From NCBI RefSeq assembly GCF_900163965.1, contig NZ_FULE01000042.1, positions 1 to 64,000 of the forward strand: DNA of 64,000 bases, in the 5' to 3' direction. Positions 29,900-41,032 of this stretch are shown here, in pieces (within the stretch, counting starts at the first letter, position 1; each line of letters begins with the position of its first letter). Position numbers and translations under genes: made by a program. Source of the stretch: Vibrio ruber DSM 16370. GTDB taxonomy: Bacteria > Pseudomonadota > Gammaproteobacteria > Enterobacterales > Vibrionaceae. The notes below the pieces were generated by a model, which saw only the letters and a program-made list of their open reading frames with translations, was not told the origin of the DNA and searched no databases.

Positions 29900-30250
29900 T
29901 TAGTTCATCAGGAGCGGCCCCAGTGGTTTTCCTCCCAAAAGATGCATATGAATGTGATAAACTTCCTGACCGCCATGCGCATTGCAGTTCATAATAAGCC
30001 GATAGCCATCTTGAGCAATTCCTTCTTGCTCAGCCAACTTTTTCGCCACGGTAAAAAGACGGCCTAAGGCAGCTTCATCTGCATCTTCAACGTCATTCAC
30101 TGTCGGAATCAGTTGATTTGGCACAATCAGGATATGACTTGGTGCTCTTGGATTAATATCCCGAAATGCAGTGACCAACTCATCCTGATAAAGAATTTCT
30201 GCTGGGATCTCTTTGCGAATAATCTTACTAAAAATTGTTTCTTCGGCCAT
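29900..30250 (-). CDS. hinT: HIT-family purine nucleoside phosphoramidase HinT
   Basis: HinT hydrolyses purine nucleoside phosphoramidates. The 116-residue product has the catalytic histidine triad in [17 protein letters not shown] and the N-terminal [30 protein letters not shown] precedes the ATG. It heads the minus-strand group leading to lpoB and thiK, as in E. coli. Confidence 0.95.
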   Translation of the reverse strand: MAEETIFSKIIRKEIPAEILYQDELVTAFRDINPRAPSHILIVPNQLIPTVNDVEDADEAALGRLFTVAKKLAEQEGIAQDGYRLIMNCNAHGGQEVYHIHMHLLGGKPLGPLLMN

Positions 30251-30606
30251 ATAACGTCTCTCTATTATTTATCGCACATGTGTGAAATCAGACTCACAAT
30301 CCGCTTAGTTTTACCATATCTCCGTACCCGATGTATTTTAAGCACTTTTTTCATTCTAAATACAGTAGAATGTTACGGATGTTTGACTTCATAATGACAT
30401 CGCATCTTTCTGTCAATGTCTGAGTGAATCAGAGCCGAATTCAAATTCTAAGTAGGTGATAGGTAAAGATACCGTCATATTTCACCCTGTAATAGATATT
30501 TATCACCAGCTAACCTTGTTTTTTACTCCGGAGACCTTTATATCCTAGTCTACATCGCTTGTCTTTTTCCTTCCGACTCCGACAAGCGAAAGCACGAGGA
30601 TAATTT
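30251..30606. other. Divergent intergenic region between hinT and the CARF-like nuclease gene
   Basis: About 355 bases without a supportable gene. No CRISPR repeats, tRNA or obvious structured RNA is visible. The promoters of hinT (minus) and of the nuclease gene (plus) should lie here. GAAAGCACGAGGA before the plus-strand ATG is a good ribosome-binding site. Confidence 0.5.
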
Positions 30607-31770
30607 ATGACCATTCATGTTGGCATCCTTGACGACGATCCGGTTCGTCTGATAACTCCGTTGCTTGATCACCGTATCATCGGCTCTCATACCGTACTTA
30701 TCGGTGACGCTTCACAAAAAATCATTTACACCCGGTTGCACAATGTTTTAGAACAACATGGTATTAGTAGTGAGTTTTACGAGATTCCATCAGGTTCAAG
30801 TGTGGCATTAATTAAACACTCGATTTATCAACTGGCCCATGATCTGAAAAACAGGAATCAGGATATTCAGCTCAATGCAAGCTGTGGTCTTCGGCATCGT
30901 CTCCTTTCCATTTATGAAGTGTTCAGAACGTTCCAGTGGCCAATCTTTGTGGTTGAGCCCAATTCAGACTGTCTGTGCTGGCTATATCCGGATGACTGCC
31001 AGGATACCCAAGTTCAGGATCGGATTACCATCTCTGATTATTTAACCATATTCGGTGCCCGGGGAGAGTTTGTTGAACGGGACACCCCGCCTGAACTGGA
31101 TACAAAACTCTGTAATATCGGTGCATCATGGGCAAGTCATGCACTCGAACTCGGCCCGGGGCTGGCAACGCTGAATTATCTGGCAACAACATGCAGAAAA
31201 GAGCAATGTCTTGATGTTGCGTTATCAGAGAAGCAGCAAGGCTACAAAGAACTCAGTCTGTTAATCCAAGACCTCGTCGATGCAAAGATTGCGACCTATG
31301 AACACGGTATACTGACATTTGCCGACGAAGATGCCAGACGATTCGCCAATGGAGAATGGCTGGAAACGCTGGTACACAGCATTGTCAGAAAAATTCAGTG
31401 CAACATGCCGACAATTCAGGATCGTTCTTTAAACGTTCAAGTCTATCGTCAGTTGGGTGAGCGCGAAGTACGAAATGAGCTGGATGTTGCCACCGTGGTC
31501 AATAACAAACTGCATATTATTGAATGTAAAACCAAAGGAATGAGAGATGACGGTGATGATACCTTGTATAAACTTGAATCCCTGAGAGACTTACTCGGTG
31601 GCCTTCAGGCAAGAGCAATGCTGGTCAGCTTCCGCCCTCTCCGGCAAAACGATATTACCCGGGCACAGGATCTGGGGTTAGCCTTAATCGGCCCCGAAGA
31701 ATTAAAAGCGTTAGAAACACATTTATCACACTGGTTCACTCAAGCCGGTGGCCGGGAGAATCTCTCTTAA
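30607..31770 (+). CDS. DUF1887 protein: CARF-like domain fused to PD-(D/E)xK nuclease
   Basis: The 387-residue product matches the DUF1887 family, whose V. cholerae member VC1899 has a solved structure (from memory, PDB 1XMX). The N-terminal Rossmann/CARF-like domain includes the ligand-loop motif LNASCGLRHRLL (residues 89-100). A helical/winged region follows. The C-terminal PD-(D/E)xK nuclease has NGEWLE (Glu250, Glu253), N-E-L-D-V with Asp293, and I-E-C-K-T with Glu306 and Lys308. Related CRISPR-linked Can2/Card1 proteins are cyclic-oligonucleotide-activated nucleases. No CRISPR array or cas gene is in this window. The gene is single and ends at a strong terminator. Confidence 0.9.
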   Translation: MTIHVGILDDDPVRLITPLLDHRIIGSHTVLIGDASQKIIYTRLHNVLEQHGISSEFYEIPSGSSVALIKHSIYQLAHDLKNRNQDIQLNASCGLRHRLLSIYEVFRTFQWPIFVVEPNSDCLCWLYPDDCQDTQVQDRITISDYLTIFGARGEFVERDTPPELDTKLCNIGASWASHALELGPGLATLNYLATTCRKEQCLDVALSEKQQGYKELSLLIQDLVDAKIATYEHGILTFADEDARRFANGEWLETLVHSIVRKIQCNMPTIQDRSLNVQVYRQLGEREVRNELDVATVVNNKLHIIECKTKGMRDDGDDTLYKLESLRDLLGGLQARAMLVSFRPLRQNDITRAQDLGLALIGPEELKALETHLSHWFTQAGGRENLS

Positions 31771-31800
31771 GTCAATAGTAAATAGCGCGTCAAAAACAAC

Positions 31801-31822
31801 AAAAGGGCCATTCGGCCCTTTT
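31801..31822. terminator. Bidirectional terminator between the nuclease gene and fadR
   Basis: AAAAGGGCC (31801-31809) pairs with GGCCCTTTT (31814-31822) around an ATTC loop, between two convergent genes. Confidence 0.93.
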
Positions 31823-31864
31823 GTAATTCTTAAGCAGTTCACCAATGATGACAAACAGATTTGA

Positions 31865-32710
31865 TCAGCAATCATCTTCCGTAAAACTTGTCGGCAATGA
31901 GCGCTTCATTTCATTCCAGATTTGTCGGCTTTCAATCCCGTACTGACGGATGCAAGCGGAAAGATGCTCTAACTTATCGGTTCCGTTTGAGCAGATCGAT
32001 AATAAATCCTTATAAAATTCCAGCGCCAGCACACGTGCTTTGGGGTTCGAAAAGTAGTAACTACCGACACGATCGTACAATTTTTTCAAACCGTTAAAGA
32101 TCAAACCATAGATTTGATTGCCGGAGTGGAAAGCCAAACGCTGGAACAACATGTAATCATAGAAATTGAAAGTCTTCGCCAGTAGCTTCTGCTCACGAGC
32201 TTCCTTGTCACCCTCGCCATCATCTTTCACATGCTGTGAAATCTTTTCTGAATAGGGTGAGTCAGCCATGAATTGCTCCCATGAGTCAGCATCCAGTAAT
32301 GCCTCACATGATCCAATCACTCGCTTGATGGTTTTCTCAGACTGAGCCTGATTCAGCCGAAATGCGTAACGCATAAAAATCGGACTGATGTTAGTTCTTG
32401 CCGCCAGCAAGTCTTCTACAATGCTGGTTGCATTCTCAGCATCCAGCGTCATTAAAGTATCAAGGATATGCAACCCTGAGGTTTCCATAAACTGATTCAC
32501 TTTTGTCGGCTTACCATGCTGTATTGTCAACCAACCATCACGGGCCAGCCGTTGCAGCACTTCCCTTAATGTCGTTCTGGTAACACCAATCAGTTCAGAC
32601 AATTCTCTTTCTGCCGGAAGAATCGAGCCCGGCGCAAACCGCCCATTCCAGATACTTTCAATAATATACTTTTCTGCAAAGCCTGCTGGGCTTTTCGCCT
32701 TAATGACCAT
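31865..32710 (-). CDS. fadR: Fatty acid metabolism regulator FadR
   Basis: FadR is a GntR-family regulator that represses fatty-acid degradation and activates unsaturated fatty-acid synthesis; acyl-CoA releases it from DNA. The N-terminal winged helix includes [24 protein letters not shown]. The product has 281 residues against 239 in E. coli. The extra stretch lies at about residues 140-185 ([20 protein letters not shown] onward), corresponding to the Vibrio-type insertion reported to add ligand-binding capacity in V. cholerae. nhaB is divergent. Confidence 0.96.
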   Translation of the reverse strand: MVIKAKSPAGFAEKYIIESIWNGRFAPGSILPAERELSELIGVTRTTLREVLQRLARDGWLTIQHGKPTKVNQFMETSGLHILDTLMTLDAENATSIVEDLLAARTNISPIFMRYAFRLNQAQSEKTIKRVIGSCEALLDADSWEQFMADSPYSEKISQHVKDDGEGDKEAREQKLLAKTFNFYDYMLFQRLAFHSGNQIYGLIFNGLKKLYDRVGSYYFSNPKARVLALEFYKDLLSICSNGTDKLEHLSACIRQYGIESRQIWNEMKRSLPTSFTEDDC

Positions 32711-33336
32711 TCAATACTTTTCCAGTTTTGTTTATTTACCAAATCAGGTGGCATTCATCATATCACCAGTTTGTACACTGCGAAAATATTCAATATTCAA
32801 CTTGCCACACAAGCCAAATTATTACGTCAATGCACAACAAGTATCTTATGTGCTTTTTGATTTAGCTTAAGATTACCATTCTGAAATTTGCATAAAATAT
32901 AAAGGAAATTTAGTACGATGGACAGGTGAAAAACATAAAATTTTCCATAGTAAACTTACAGATATGTCATATTATTTCACATAATCACTGTTGACATGGT
33001 TATCGATGAAAATGTTATTTTCGACATTCTTGCCAGAGTTGTGAAGTCACAATGATTTTATATGAATTATGGTCATATTATGGGCTACTTTTATGTAAAA
33101 ACTTCAAGGGAACTCTCACTAAGAACTTATTGTATTTCATGAAATAATTAACCTCATGTAGAGTTTCCGGCAAACACCCATGTCGATACATGAATCAGGG
33201 AGCAATAATCATCAGGCATCACTGATGATTATTTGCTGGGATGTATGTAACTTTGAATGGATATCTTTCGTAAATAGTTACGAAAAAGAAGTGATGGATA
33301 TCAGTGTCTGTTCATAACAACTATAGAGTCATCATC
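32711..33336. other. Long fadR-nhaB intergenic region
   Basis: About 625 bases with no coding region I can support. The half next to nhaB carries two perfect inverted repeats (33204-33233 and 33266-33285) and a direct repeat of ATGGATATC (near 33257 and 33293), so a long structured nhaB leader is likely. The fadR-proximal side contains AACTGGT on the minus strand near 32770, resembling half of a FadR site, but no full operator is evident. Confidence 0.5.
33204..33285 (+). promoter_or_regulatory. nhaB: Structured leader candidate upstream of nhaB
   Basis: Hairpin 1: AATAATCATCAG (33204-33215) with CTGATGATTATT (33222-33233), loop GCATCA. Hairpin 2: TTTCGTAA (33266-33273) with TTACGAAA (33278-33285), loop ATAG. 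Neither is followed by a terminator-type T-run. They lie 50-135 bases before the nhaB ATG, so they could be a regulatory RNA leader or protein operators. Which of these is unknown. Confidence 0.5.
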
Positions 33337-34917
33337 ATGCCGATTTCGTTAGGAAACGCGTTTATTAAAAATTTTCTGGGTAAATCACCAGATTGGTACA
33401 AAGTGGCAATTATTGCTTTTCTCGTTGTGAATCCAATTGTCTTTTTCACAATAAGCCCCTTTGCCGCAGGTTGGTTATTGGTTGTTGAATTTATATTCAC
33501 ACTTGCAATGGCTTTAAAATGTTATCCGCTTCAACCCGGTGGGTTACTTGCAATCGAAGCAATACTGATAGGGATGACGAGCCCGGAACAAGTCAAACAT
33601 GAGTTAGTCGCAAATATTGAAGTGCTCTTACTCCTGATGTTTATGGTCGCGGGTATCTACTTCATGAAGCAGCTGCTTCTGTTTATTTTCACTAAAATTC
33701 TTTTAGAGATACGCTCTAAGGTTATCTTATCTTTAGCATTCTGTGTCGCTGCTGCATTTCTCTCTGCATTTCTCGACGCCCTTACGGTTATTGCTGTCAT
33801 TATCAGTGTTGCCGTTGGGTTTTACGCTATCTATCATAAAGTTGCCTCCGGTCAGGGCGACCATACACAGGACGACCATTTGTCAGATCTGACCCGGGAA
33901 GATCTGGAAAACTACCGGGCTTTTCTGCGCTCACTACTCCTTCATGCGGGGATCGGAACAGCACTTGGCGGTGTCATGACAATGGTTGGTGAACCACAAA
34001 ACCTGATTATTGCCGATCAGGCCGGCTGGCATTTCGGTGAGTTTTTAATTCGTATGTCACCGATCACCGTCCCTGTGTTTATCAGTGGGATTTTCACCTG
34101 TATCGCTGTCGAAAAACTGAAAATTTTTGGCTACGGTGCCCGGCTTCCAGACCCCGTCCGCCAAATTTTGCGTGATTTTGATCGGACACAAACACAAAGC
34201 CGTACCAATCTCGACGTCGCAAAACTATGGATTCAGGGATTAATTGCGATTTGGCTGATTGTCGGACTGGCACTTCATCTTGCATCGGTCGGTCTGATCG
34301 GGCTCTCCGTGATTATTCTGGCAACCACATTCAGTGGGATTACCGAAGAACACGCACTTGGTAAAGCGTTTGAAGAAGCATTGCCCTTCACGGCATTACT
34401 CGCAGTATTCTTCTCGATTGTTGCTGTCATTGTCGATCAGCACTTATTTAAACCCGTTATTGATGCCGTATTACACCTGCAGAATGCAGATCTCCAACTC
34501 GCGATGTTCTACATAGCTAACGGATTGCTTTCTATGGTTTCGGACAATGTATTTGTCGGGACTGTCTATATCAACGAAGTGAAAACAGCACTGGCAGAAG
34601 GCATTATCTCACGCGATCAGTTTGACTTGTTAGCGGTTGCGATCAATACCGGGACCAATTTACCTTCAGTCGCAACGCCCAATGGACAGGCTGCCTTTTT
34701 ATTCCTGTTGACCTCAGCACTGGCGCCGCTTATCCGACTCTCTTATGGACGAATGGTGATGATGGCACTGCCATATACCATTGTCTTAACACTTGTCGGG
34801 CTGGTCGGTATCATCTTTTTCCTTGAACCGGCAACAGCGAGTTACTATGATCTGGGTTGGTTATCACATCATGTCCCAAATGCACTCAAACATGCATCCG
34901 CATCACTGGGTCATTAA
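33337..34917 (+). CDS. nhaB: Na+/H+ antiporter NhaB
   Basis: NhaB expels Na+ in exchange for protons at the inner membrane. The ATG at 33337 ([22 protein letters not shown]) gives 526 residues; the frame is open to a GTG at 33304, but the shorter start matches the family. At least ten hydrophobic helices are visible, with conserved segments [44 protein letters not shown] and [16 protein letters not shown]. dsbB follows on the same strand after a hairpin terminator. Confidence 0.95.
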   Translation: MPISLGNAFIKNFLGKSPDWYKVAIIAFLVVNPIVFFTISPFAAGWLLVVEFIFTLAMALKCYPLQPGGLLAIEAILIGMTSPEQVKHELVANIEVLLLLMFMVAGIYFMKQLLLFIFTKILLEIRSKVILSLAFCVAAAFLSAFLDALTVIAVIISVAVGFYAIYHKVASGQGDHTQDDHLSDLTREDLENYRAFLRSLLLHAGIGTALGGVMTMVGEPQNLIIADQAGWHFGEFLIRMSPITVPVFISGIFTCIAVEKLKIFGYGARLPDPVRQILRDFDRTQTQSRTNLDVAKLWIQGLIAIWLIVGLALHLASVGLIGLSVIILATTFSGITEEHALGKAFEEALPFTALLAVFFSIVAVIVDQHLFKPVIDAVLHLQNADLQLAMFYIANGLLSMVSDNVFVGTVYINEVKTALAEGIISRDQFDLLAVAINTGTNLPSVATPNGQAAFLFLLTSALAPLIRLSYGRMVMMALPYTIVLTLVGLVGIIFFLEPATASYYDLGWLSHHVPNALKHASASLGH

Positions 34918-34949
34918 TAATAGATTGAGTCTACAACAGTTTCGCGTTA

Positions 34950-34974
34950 AAAAGCTCTGTAGAACAGAGCTTTT
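34950..34974 (+). terminator. Hairpin between nhaB and dsbB
   Basis: AAAAGCTCTGT (34950-34960) pairs with ACAGAGCTTTT (34964-34974) around AGA, followed by a short T-rich stretch. It lies 21 bases before the dsbB start, so it may only attenuate read-through. Confidence 0.8.
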
Positions 34975-34995
34975 ACTTTATAAGGATGCCCCATA

Positions 34996-35529
34996 GTGAT
35001 CTTTGCCAAACTCAACAAGTTTTCTCAGTCCAGAAGTGCCTGGGTCTTATTGCTGTTATCTATTCTGTTTTTTGAAATGTGCGCGCTCTTTTTCCAACAT
35101 ATTCTGATGCTCGCCCCTTGTGTTATGTGTATTTATGAAAGAGTGGCGATGCTGGGAATCGGTGGTTCCGCACTGCTGGGACTCATCGCCCCCCAGTTGG
35201 CAGTGTTCCGTTGGTTAGGTCTTCTTTCGTGGGGATATACATCATATTCGGGGCTGTTACTGGCGCACCAACATGTGGAGTATCAGTTTCATCCTTCACC
35301 GTTTGCAACGTGTGATGCTTTTGTTCAGTTTCCACAATGGGCACCGCTCAATCAATGGATGCCCTGGATGTTCGAAGCATATGGGGACTGTAGCAAAATC
35401 GTATGGCAGTTTTTAACTTTATCGATGCCACAATGGTTGGAAATCATCTTTGCAATTAACCTTTTTGTTGCCTTTATTTTCTTGATTGCTCAATTTTTCA
35501 AACCGAAAAGACGTGGCTTATTTGAATAA
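34996..35529 (+). CDS. dsbB: Disulfide bond formation protein DsbB
   Basis: DsbB reoxidises DsbA and passes electrons to quinone. The product has 177 residues and begins at GTG (GTGATCTTTGCC; AAGGATGCC upstream). Four membrane helices are visible. The first cysteine pair is in LAPCVMCIYERVAM (C-V-M-C); the second pair lies in the second periplasmic loop (FATCDAFVQF and YGDCSKIVWQF). Sequence and length fit DsbB well. Confidence 0.95.
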   Translation: MIFAKLNKFSQSRSAWVLLLLSILFFEMCALFFQHILMLAPCVMCIYERVAMLGIGGSALLGLIAPQLAVFRWLGLLSWGYTSYSGLLLAHQHVEYQFHPSPFATCDAFVQFPQWAPLNQWMPWMFEAYGDCSKIVWQFLTLSMPQWLEIIFAINLFVAFIFLIAQFFKPKRRGLFE

Positions 35530-35533
35530 CGAC

Positions 35534-35559
35534 AAAGGGAGACCAGATGGTCTCCCTTT
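35534..35559. terminator. Terminator between dsbB and ftsK
   Basis: AAAGGGAGACC (35534-35544) pairs with GGTCTCCCTTT (35549-35559) around AGAT, with A and T tracts on both sides, between convergent genes. Confidence 0.92.
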
Positions 35560-35581
35560 TACTTTTCAATCAACGTCAAAT

Positions 35582-38350
35582 TTACTCTCGGATCGGCGGT
35601 GGCGCTAAAACTTCCCGATTACCATTATGACCAGGAGCACTCACAATTCCCTGAGCTTCTAACTGCTCAACAATTCTGGCCGCGCGATTATAACCAATTT
35701 TGAAACGTCGCTGCACGCCGGAAACCGACCCTCTTCGTGTTTCAACAACATGCTCAACAACCTGGTCAAATAATGGGTCGATATCTTCATCATCGTCGAG
35801 TTGTTCTCCCGGTAACAATGCTTCCGGTCCTTGATCTCCGCTGACAATTTCAGAAATATAGTTGGGTTGACCTCTGGCCTTCCAGTTGTTGACGACGGCA
35901 TGAACATCATCATCGGAAGCAAATGCCCCATGAACACGGACGGTATGACTGGAGCCGGGCGGCAGATAAAGCATATCTCCCATTCCCAACAGAGATTCAG
36001 CACCGCCCTGATCAAGAATGGTGCGAGAATCCGTTTTGGTTGAAACGGTAAAGGCAACCCGGGTCGGGATGTTCGCTTTAATCAAGCCTGTAATGACATC
36101 AACCGAAGGACGTTGAGTTGCCAGAATCAAATGAATACCGGCAGCCCTTGCTTTCTGTGCCAGACGGGCTATCAGCTCTTCGACTTTCTTACCAACGACC
36201 ATCATCAAATCGGCAAACTCATCGACCACCACTACAATAAACGGTAATTTTTCCAGTAACGGTGGCTCTGCATCCATACTATCTCCCTCTTTCCAGAGTG
36301 GATCATGAATCGGATGTCCTGCCTTGGCTGCCATATCCAGCTTTTCATTGAACCCTTTAATGTTCCGCACGCCAACAATTGACATCAGTTTGTAGCGGCG
36401 TTCCATTTCTGCCACACACCAACGTAATGCATTCGCGGCATCTTTCATATCTGTCACAACTTCTGACAGAAGATGAGGAATCCCTTCGTACACTGAAAGT
36501 TCCAACATTTTCGGGTCAATCATGATGAATCTGACTTCTTCCGGTGTCGCCTTATACAGCATACTGAGAATCATCACATTCACACCGACAGATTTACCTG
36601 ACCCGGTCGTCCCCGCAACTAAGACATGAGGCATTTTTGCTAAATCGGCAATCACCGCATCACCGGCAATATCTTGACCGAGTACAATTGTCGTCGGAGA
36701 TTTTGAGCGCTTAAACTTGTCACTGCTCACGACATCAGAAAGGTAAACCGTCTGACGGCTCAGGTTCGGTAACTCCAGACCAACATAAGGTTTTCCCGGA
36801 ATCACCTCGACAACGCGCACCGCGGGCGTAGACAGAGAACGAGCCAAATCAGTCGATAATCCGGAAATCCGACTCACCTTCACGCCGGGGGCTAAATCAA
36901 GTTCAAACCGAGTGATGACCGGACCGGGATAAATCCCCACTACACTGGCCTGAATTTTATAATCCAATAATTTAGACTCAACCAGCCTTGCGACTTCTGT
37001 CAGCATATCCTGGTCAATAAAATTGTCTCTCTTTTCGGGATGATATAACAACTCTAACGTCGGCAACGGCTCTGTCGGGGTCGGCAAATCGACCGTCGGT
37101 TGTACCAGAAACGGATTCTGTTTTGCCTGTTCAGTTTTCTTAGCTTCGGACACTAAGTTTTGGAAAGCCACAACATCGTCATCTGCATCATCTTTCGTCT
37201 CAGTGAGGTCATGCTCATCCAGCGTATCCAGATCAGAAATCGATGGTTCGTTTTCATGAATATCAATATCAAACGAGCCAAAGGAATGGCCGGGCTCGAT
37301 ATCAGACGATGCGTCCCCGATTGAATCATCATCCCAACCGCCTTCAGCAAAATCATCATTTTGCTGTGCTGCTTTATCCAATTCTTCTATCGTTGCGGAA
37401 AATTGCTGACTCCGTTCAGGCTGCTCAGCATGAGTTTCTTCAACGGGTTGTTGATAGGCATCGTCCTCCGCGCTTTGTTCACTCTGAGGGATGTGGATAT
37501 TAAAGCGACGAACAGTGTCGTTAGAAGAACTGCCGTTAGCAGGATGGTCGTTGTTAGAAGAATAGTCAGCAGAAGAATCGCTGACAGGCATTGATGCGGT
37601 GTCTGTGATATCCGATTCAGTCGGTGATAACCGGCTTTGAATGTCACGTTCAAGTAAGGCAGCAGATGCTTCAATCCCCGGAGAAAGAAGAGTCTCCTTC
37701 TCATCCTTGCGGAACAGTGCGACACATTTCTGTGCAAATGCAATGGCTTGATCCCCGATCCACTCAACAATCGTTAACCATGAAATACCTGTCAATAATG
37801 TAAAGCCAGCTCCCCAGAGAAACAGAAAAATCAATGTACTGCCTAAGACATTAAACGTCGGTAGCGCCAGACTACTCAAAACATCGCCAACAACACCACC
37901 AGAAGAGAAATACCACAAATCATCAAAATTGATATCGGCCAAACCGCAACTGGTCAACAGAATCACCACGAAACCAAGCAGACGAGTCCCCCAAAGCATA
38001 AAATCGAAGGGTTCATCATCACGGGTACGAAGTCCGCCCCATGTAATGAGGGTAATCACCAGCGGGAGCGGGTATGCCAGAGATCCAAAAATAAAGAAGA
38101 GCGTATCGGCGATCCAAGCTCCGATATATCCACCGGCATTATGTAGCTCTCCTCCCCACGCGGTCTGAGACCAAGACGGATCTGCGGGGTTAAATGTCAA
38201 CAACGCCACGGAGAAAAAAACGGATAGGAGGACAGCCAAAATCAAAACACTTTCTTTCAGCCGCTGAACGCCATTTAAGCGAGGTGAAGCCGTCCCCTCT
38301 GCTCTGGTTTTGATAATGGTTTCGACTTTACTTTTGTTCTCTTTGAACAT
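35582..38350 (-). CDS. ftsK: DNA translocase FtsK
   Basis: FtsK anchors at the septum and pumps DNA to allow dimer resolution at dif. The ATG at 38350 ([19 protein letters not shown]) gives 922 residues and fits homologues better than the frame to 38374. An N-terminal membrane domain with several helices (residues about 35-210) is followed by an acidic, Ser/Gln-rich linker of about 230 residues, then the RecA-like motor with Walker [15 protein letters not shown], Walker [15 protein letters not shown] and [20 protein letters not shown]. The C-terminal gamma winged helix ([27 protein letters not shown]) recognises KOPS-type sequences. Confidence 0.96.
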   Translation of the reverse strand: MFKENKSKVETIIKTRAEGTASPRLNGVQRLKESVLILAVLLSVFFSVALLTFNPADPSWSQTAWGGELHNAGGYIGAWIADTLFFIFGSLAYPLPLVITLITWGGLRTRDDEPFDFMLWGTRLLGFVVILLTSCGLADINFDDLWYFSSGGVVGDVLSSLALPTFNVLGSTLIFLFLWGAGFTLLTGISWLTIVEWIGDQAIAFAQKCVALFRKDEKETLLSPGIEASAALLERDIQSRLSPTESDITDTASMPVSDSSADYSSNNDHPANGSSSNDTVRRFNIHIPQSEQSAEDDAYQQPVEETHAEQPERSQQFSATIEELDKAAQQNDDFAEGGWDDDSIGDASSDIEPGHSFGSFDIDIHENEPSISDLDTLDEHDLTETKDDADDDVVAFQNLVSEAKKTEQAKQNPFLVQPTVDLPTPTEPLPTLELLYHPEKRDNFIDQDMLTEVARLVESKLLDYKIQASVVGIYPGPVITRFELDLAPGVKVSRISGLSTDLARSLSTPAVRVVEVIPGKPYVGLELPNLSRQTVYLSDVVSSDKFKRSKSPTTIVLGQDIAGDAVIADLAKMPHVLVAGTTGSGKSVGVNVMILSMLYKATPEEVRFIMIDPKMLELSVYEGIPHLLSEVVTDMKDAANALRWCVAEMERRYKLMSIVGVRNIKGFNEKLDMAAKAGHPIHDPLWKEGDSMDAEPPLLEKLPFIVVVVDEFADLMMVVGKKVEELIARLAQKARAAGIHLILATQRPSVDVITGLIKANIPTRVAFTVSTKTDSRTILDQGGAESLLGMGDMLYLPPGSSHTVRVHGAFASDDDVHAVVNNWKARGQPNYISEIVSGDQGPEALLPGEQLDDDEDIDPLFDQVVEHVVETRRGSVSGVQRRFKIGYNRAARIVEQLEAQGIVSAPGHNGNREVLAPPPIRE

Positions 38351-38415
38351 AACCAACTTTTGCCTGAACCTCATGTTAAAGCATTATGCACAACATGAAT
38401 TGAAATAAAAACAGT

Positions 38416-38440
38416 CCGAGCGGCTCAAGCCGCTCGGTTT
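38416..38440 (-). terminator. Terminator between lrp and ftsK
   Basis: CCGAGCGGCT (38416-38425) pairs with AGCCGCTCGG (38428-38437). On the minus strand it is followed by ACTGTTTTTATTT, so it terminates lrp transcription before ftsK. Confidence 0.85.
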
Positions 38441-38524
38441 ATGTTGAGATTTAATCATAACATCAGCCAAAACCCAATGTCGTTAAGTCAGAATACAGAA
38501 AGATATTCGAGACTTGATATCCGA

Positions 38525-39019
38525 CTAACGAACTTTAATGACTAACTGATTGGTTTGCTTCACTTCTTCCATCACCACATAGGTTCGAGTATCGTTAACG
38601 CCGGGCAGTCGTAGTAACGTATCACCTAAAAGCTTACGATATGCGCCCATATCCGATACCCTGGTTTTCAACAAATAATCAAAATCCCCTGAAACCAGAT
38701 GACATTCCTGAATATCATCTAGTTTTTGTACCGCTGTATTGAATTGTTCAAATACATCCGGTGCACCACGATTCAGTGTTATTTCGACAAAAACAAGTAA
38801 TGATGCATCAAGATACTGCGGATTCAGAAGTGCTGTGTATCCGGTAATATAGTTCTGACGCTCCAGTCGTCTCACACGCTCCAAGCAGGGCGTCGGAGAC
38901 AATCCAACACGTTTGGATAACTCTACATTTGAAATCCGGCCATCTTTCTGCAATTCATTCAAAATGTTGCGATCGATCCGGTCTAAATCCTTGGACGGCT
39001 TTTTATAGTTGTCTGCCAT
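38525..39019 (-). CDS. lrp: Leucine-responsive regulatory protein Lrp
   Basis: Lrp is a global regulator of amino-acid metabolism. The 164-residue product has the AsnC/Lrp helix-turn-helix (LDRIDRNILNELQKDGRISNVELSKRVGLSPTPCLERVRRLE) and the C-terminal RAM domain (GDFDYLLKTRVSDMGAYRKLL). Length and sequence match enterobacterial and Vibrio Lrp. GGTGGAATAAAC precedes the ATG. The divergent position, normally ald in Vibrio, is here a pseudogene. Confidence 0.96.
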   Translation of the reverse strand: MADNYKKPSKDLDRIDRNILNELQKDGRISNVELSKRVGLSPTPCLERVRRLERQNYITGYTALLNPQYLDASLLVFVEITLNRGAPDVFEQFNTAVQKLDDIQECHLVSGDFDYLLKTRVSDMGAYRKLLGDTLLRLPGVNDTRTYVVMEEVKQTNQLVIKVR

Positions 39020-39172
39020 GTTTATTCCACCTTATTTACTTCCTTGCAAAAACATACAACAATTTTTTAACACAAATATCTCAAGTTACAGGACTAACAT
39101 GCTACTAGTCATATATTCGATATATTATACAAACACCCAGTGAATACAACCAAATACAAATGAGGGGTCAGA

Positions 39173-39516
39173 ATGATGATTGGCATACCGAAAGCGATCA
39201 AACATCATCAGTACCGTATCGGTATAACTTCATCCCGTATATAAAAGAAGCAATACCTCAAGGCCACTAACATAATGTCGAAACCAACACCGACAATGGC
39301 ATCACCGTAGGCGCATCCATTCTTCCTACTGCTGACAATATATTTGCGAAAGCAGGCATGATTGTAAAGGTCAAAAGACCTCTGAACGTCAAACGTGAAA
39401 AACTCCCAAAAGAACAAATATTATCTACCTATTTGCTCCTTACACCAAATTTTCCACAAACTGACGACTGAATCAAGAGCAAAACTAGCTCTATTGCTAA
39501 TGAAACAGTCATAATC
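39173..39516 (+). pseudogene. ald: Alanine dehydrogenase remnant (N-terminal part, broken)
   Basis: From the ATG pair at 39173 (GAGGGG site upstream), codons read MMIGIPKAIKHHQYRIGITSSR and then hit TAA at 39242-39244. In another frame the similarity resumes as VETNTDNGITVGASILPTAD, IFAKAGMIVKVK, and ILSTYLLLTPNFPQTDD, then TGA at 39469-39471 and IKSKTSSIANETV. This follows the N-terminal third of alanine dehydrogenase (MIIGVPKEIKNHEYRVG ... VETNAGAGIGF ... GASILP ... VKVKEP ... TYLHLAPDFPQT). The segment between VETN and VGASILP is shortened and the C-terminal two thirds, with the NAD domain, are gone. It lies divergent to lrp, the usual Vibrio location. Confidence 0.85.
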
Positions 39517-39755
39517 CGCTGAATTATTGACGACTTCTGGAACCTGATTCTGAAAATTCAGGCGTAAATATACAAACTAAGGCATATAATTTCTTGAAAC
39601 AATCACATACAGGCTAGACGGAGTGTCTCAGATAGAATCTGATGTTATATCGGCCGCCGCTCTTCCATAAAGGACTAACAAGACGCAACCGACGTAATTG
39701 TTTTCTGGGAAAACAGACAACACCAAGCAGATAGCAGATGTAGGAACATCCGCAA
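39517..39755. other. Non-coding debris between the ald remnant and cysB
   Basis: About 240 bases with no supportable gene. Short open frames exist on both strands but none has a ribosome site or recognisable product. This is probably decayed sequence left after loss of the ald 3' part. Confidence 0.5.

Positions 39756-41032
<1,277 letters not shown>

Noticed and set aside
30251-30606. Possible CRISPR array next to the CARF-like nuclease gene
   Set aside because: No direct repeats with regular spacers are present in this region or elsewhere that I could see.
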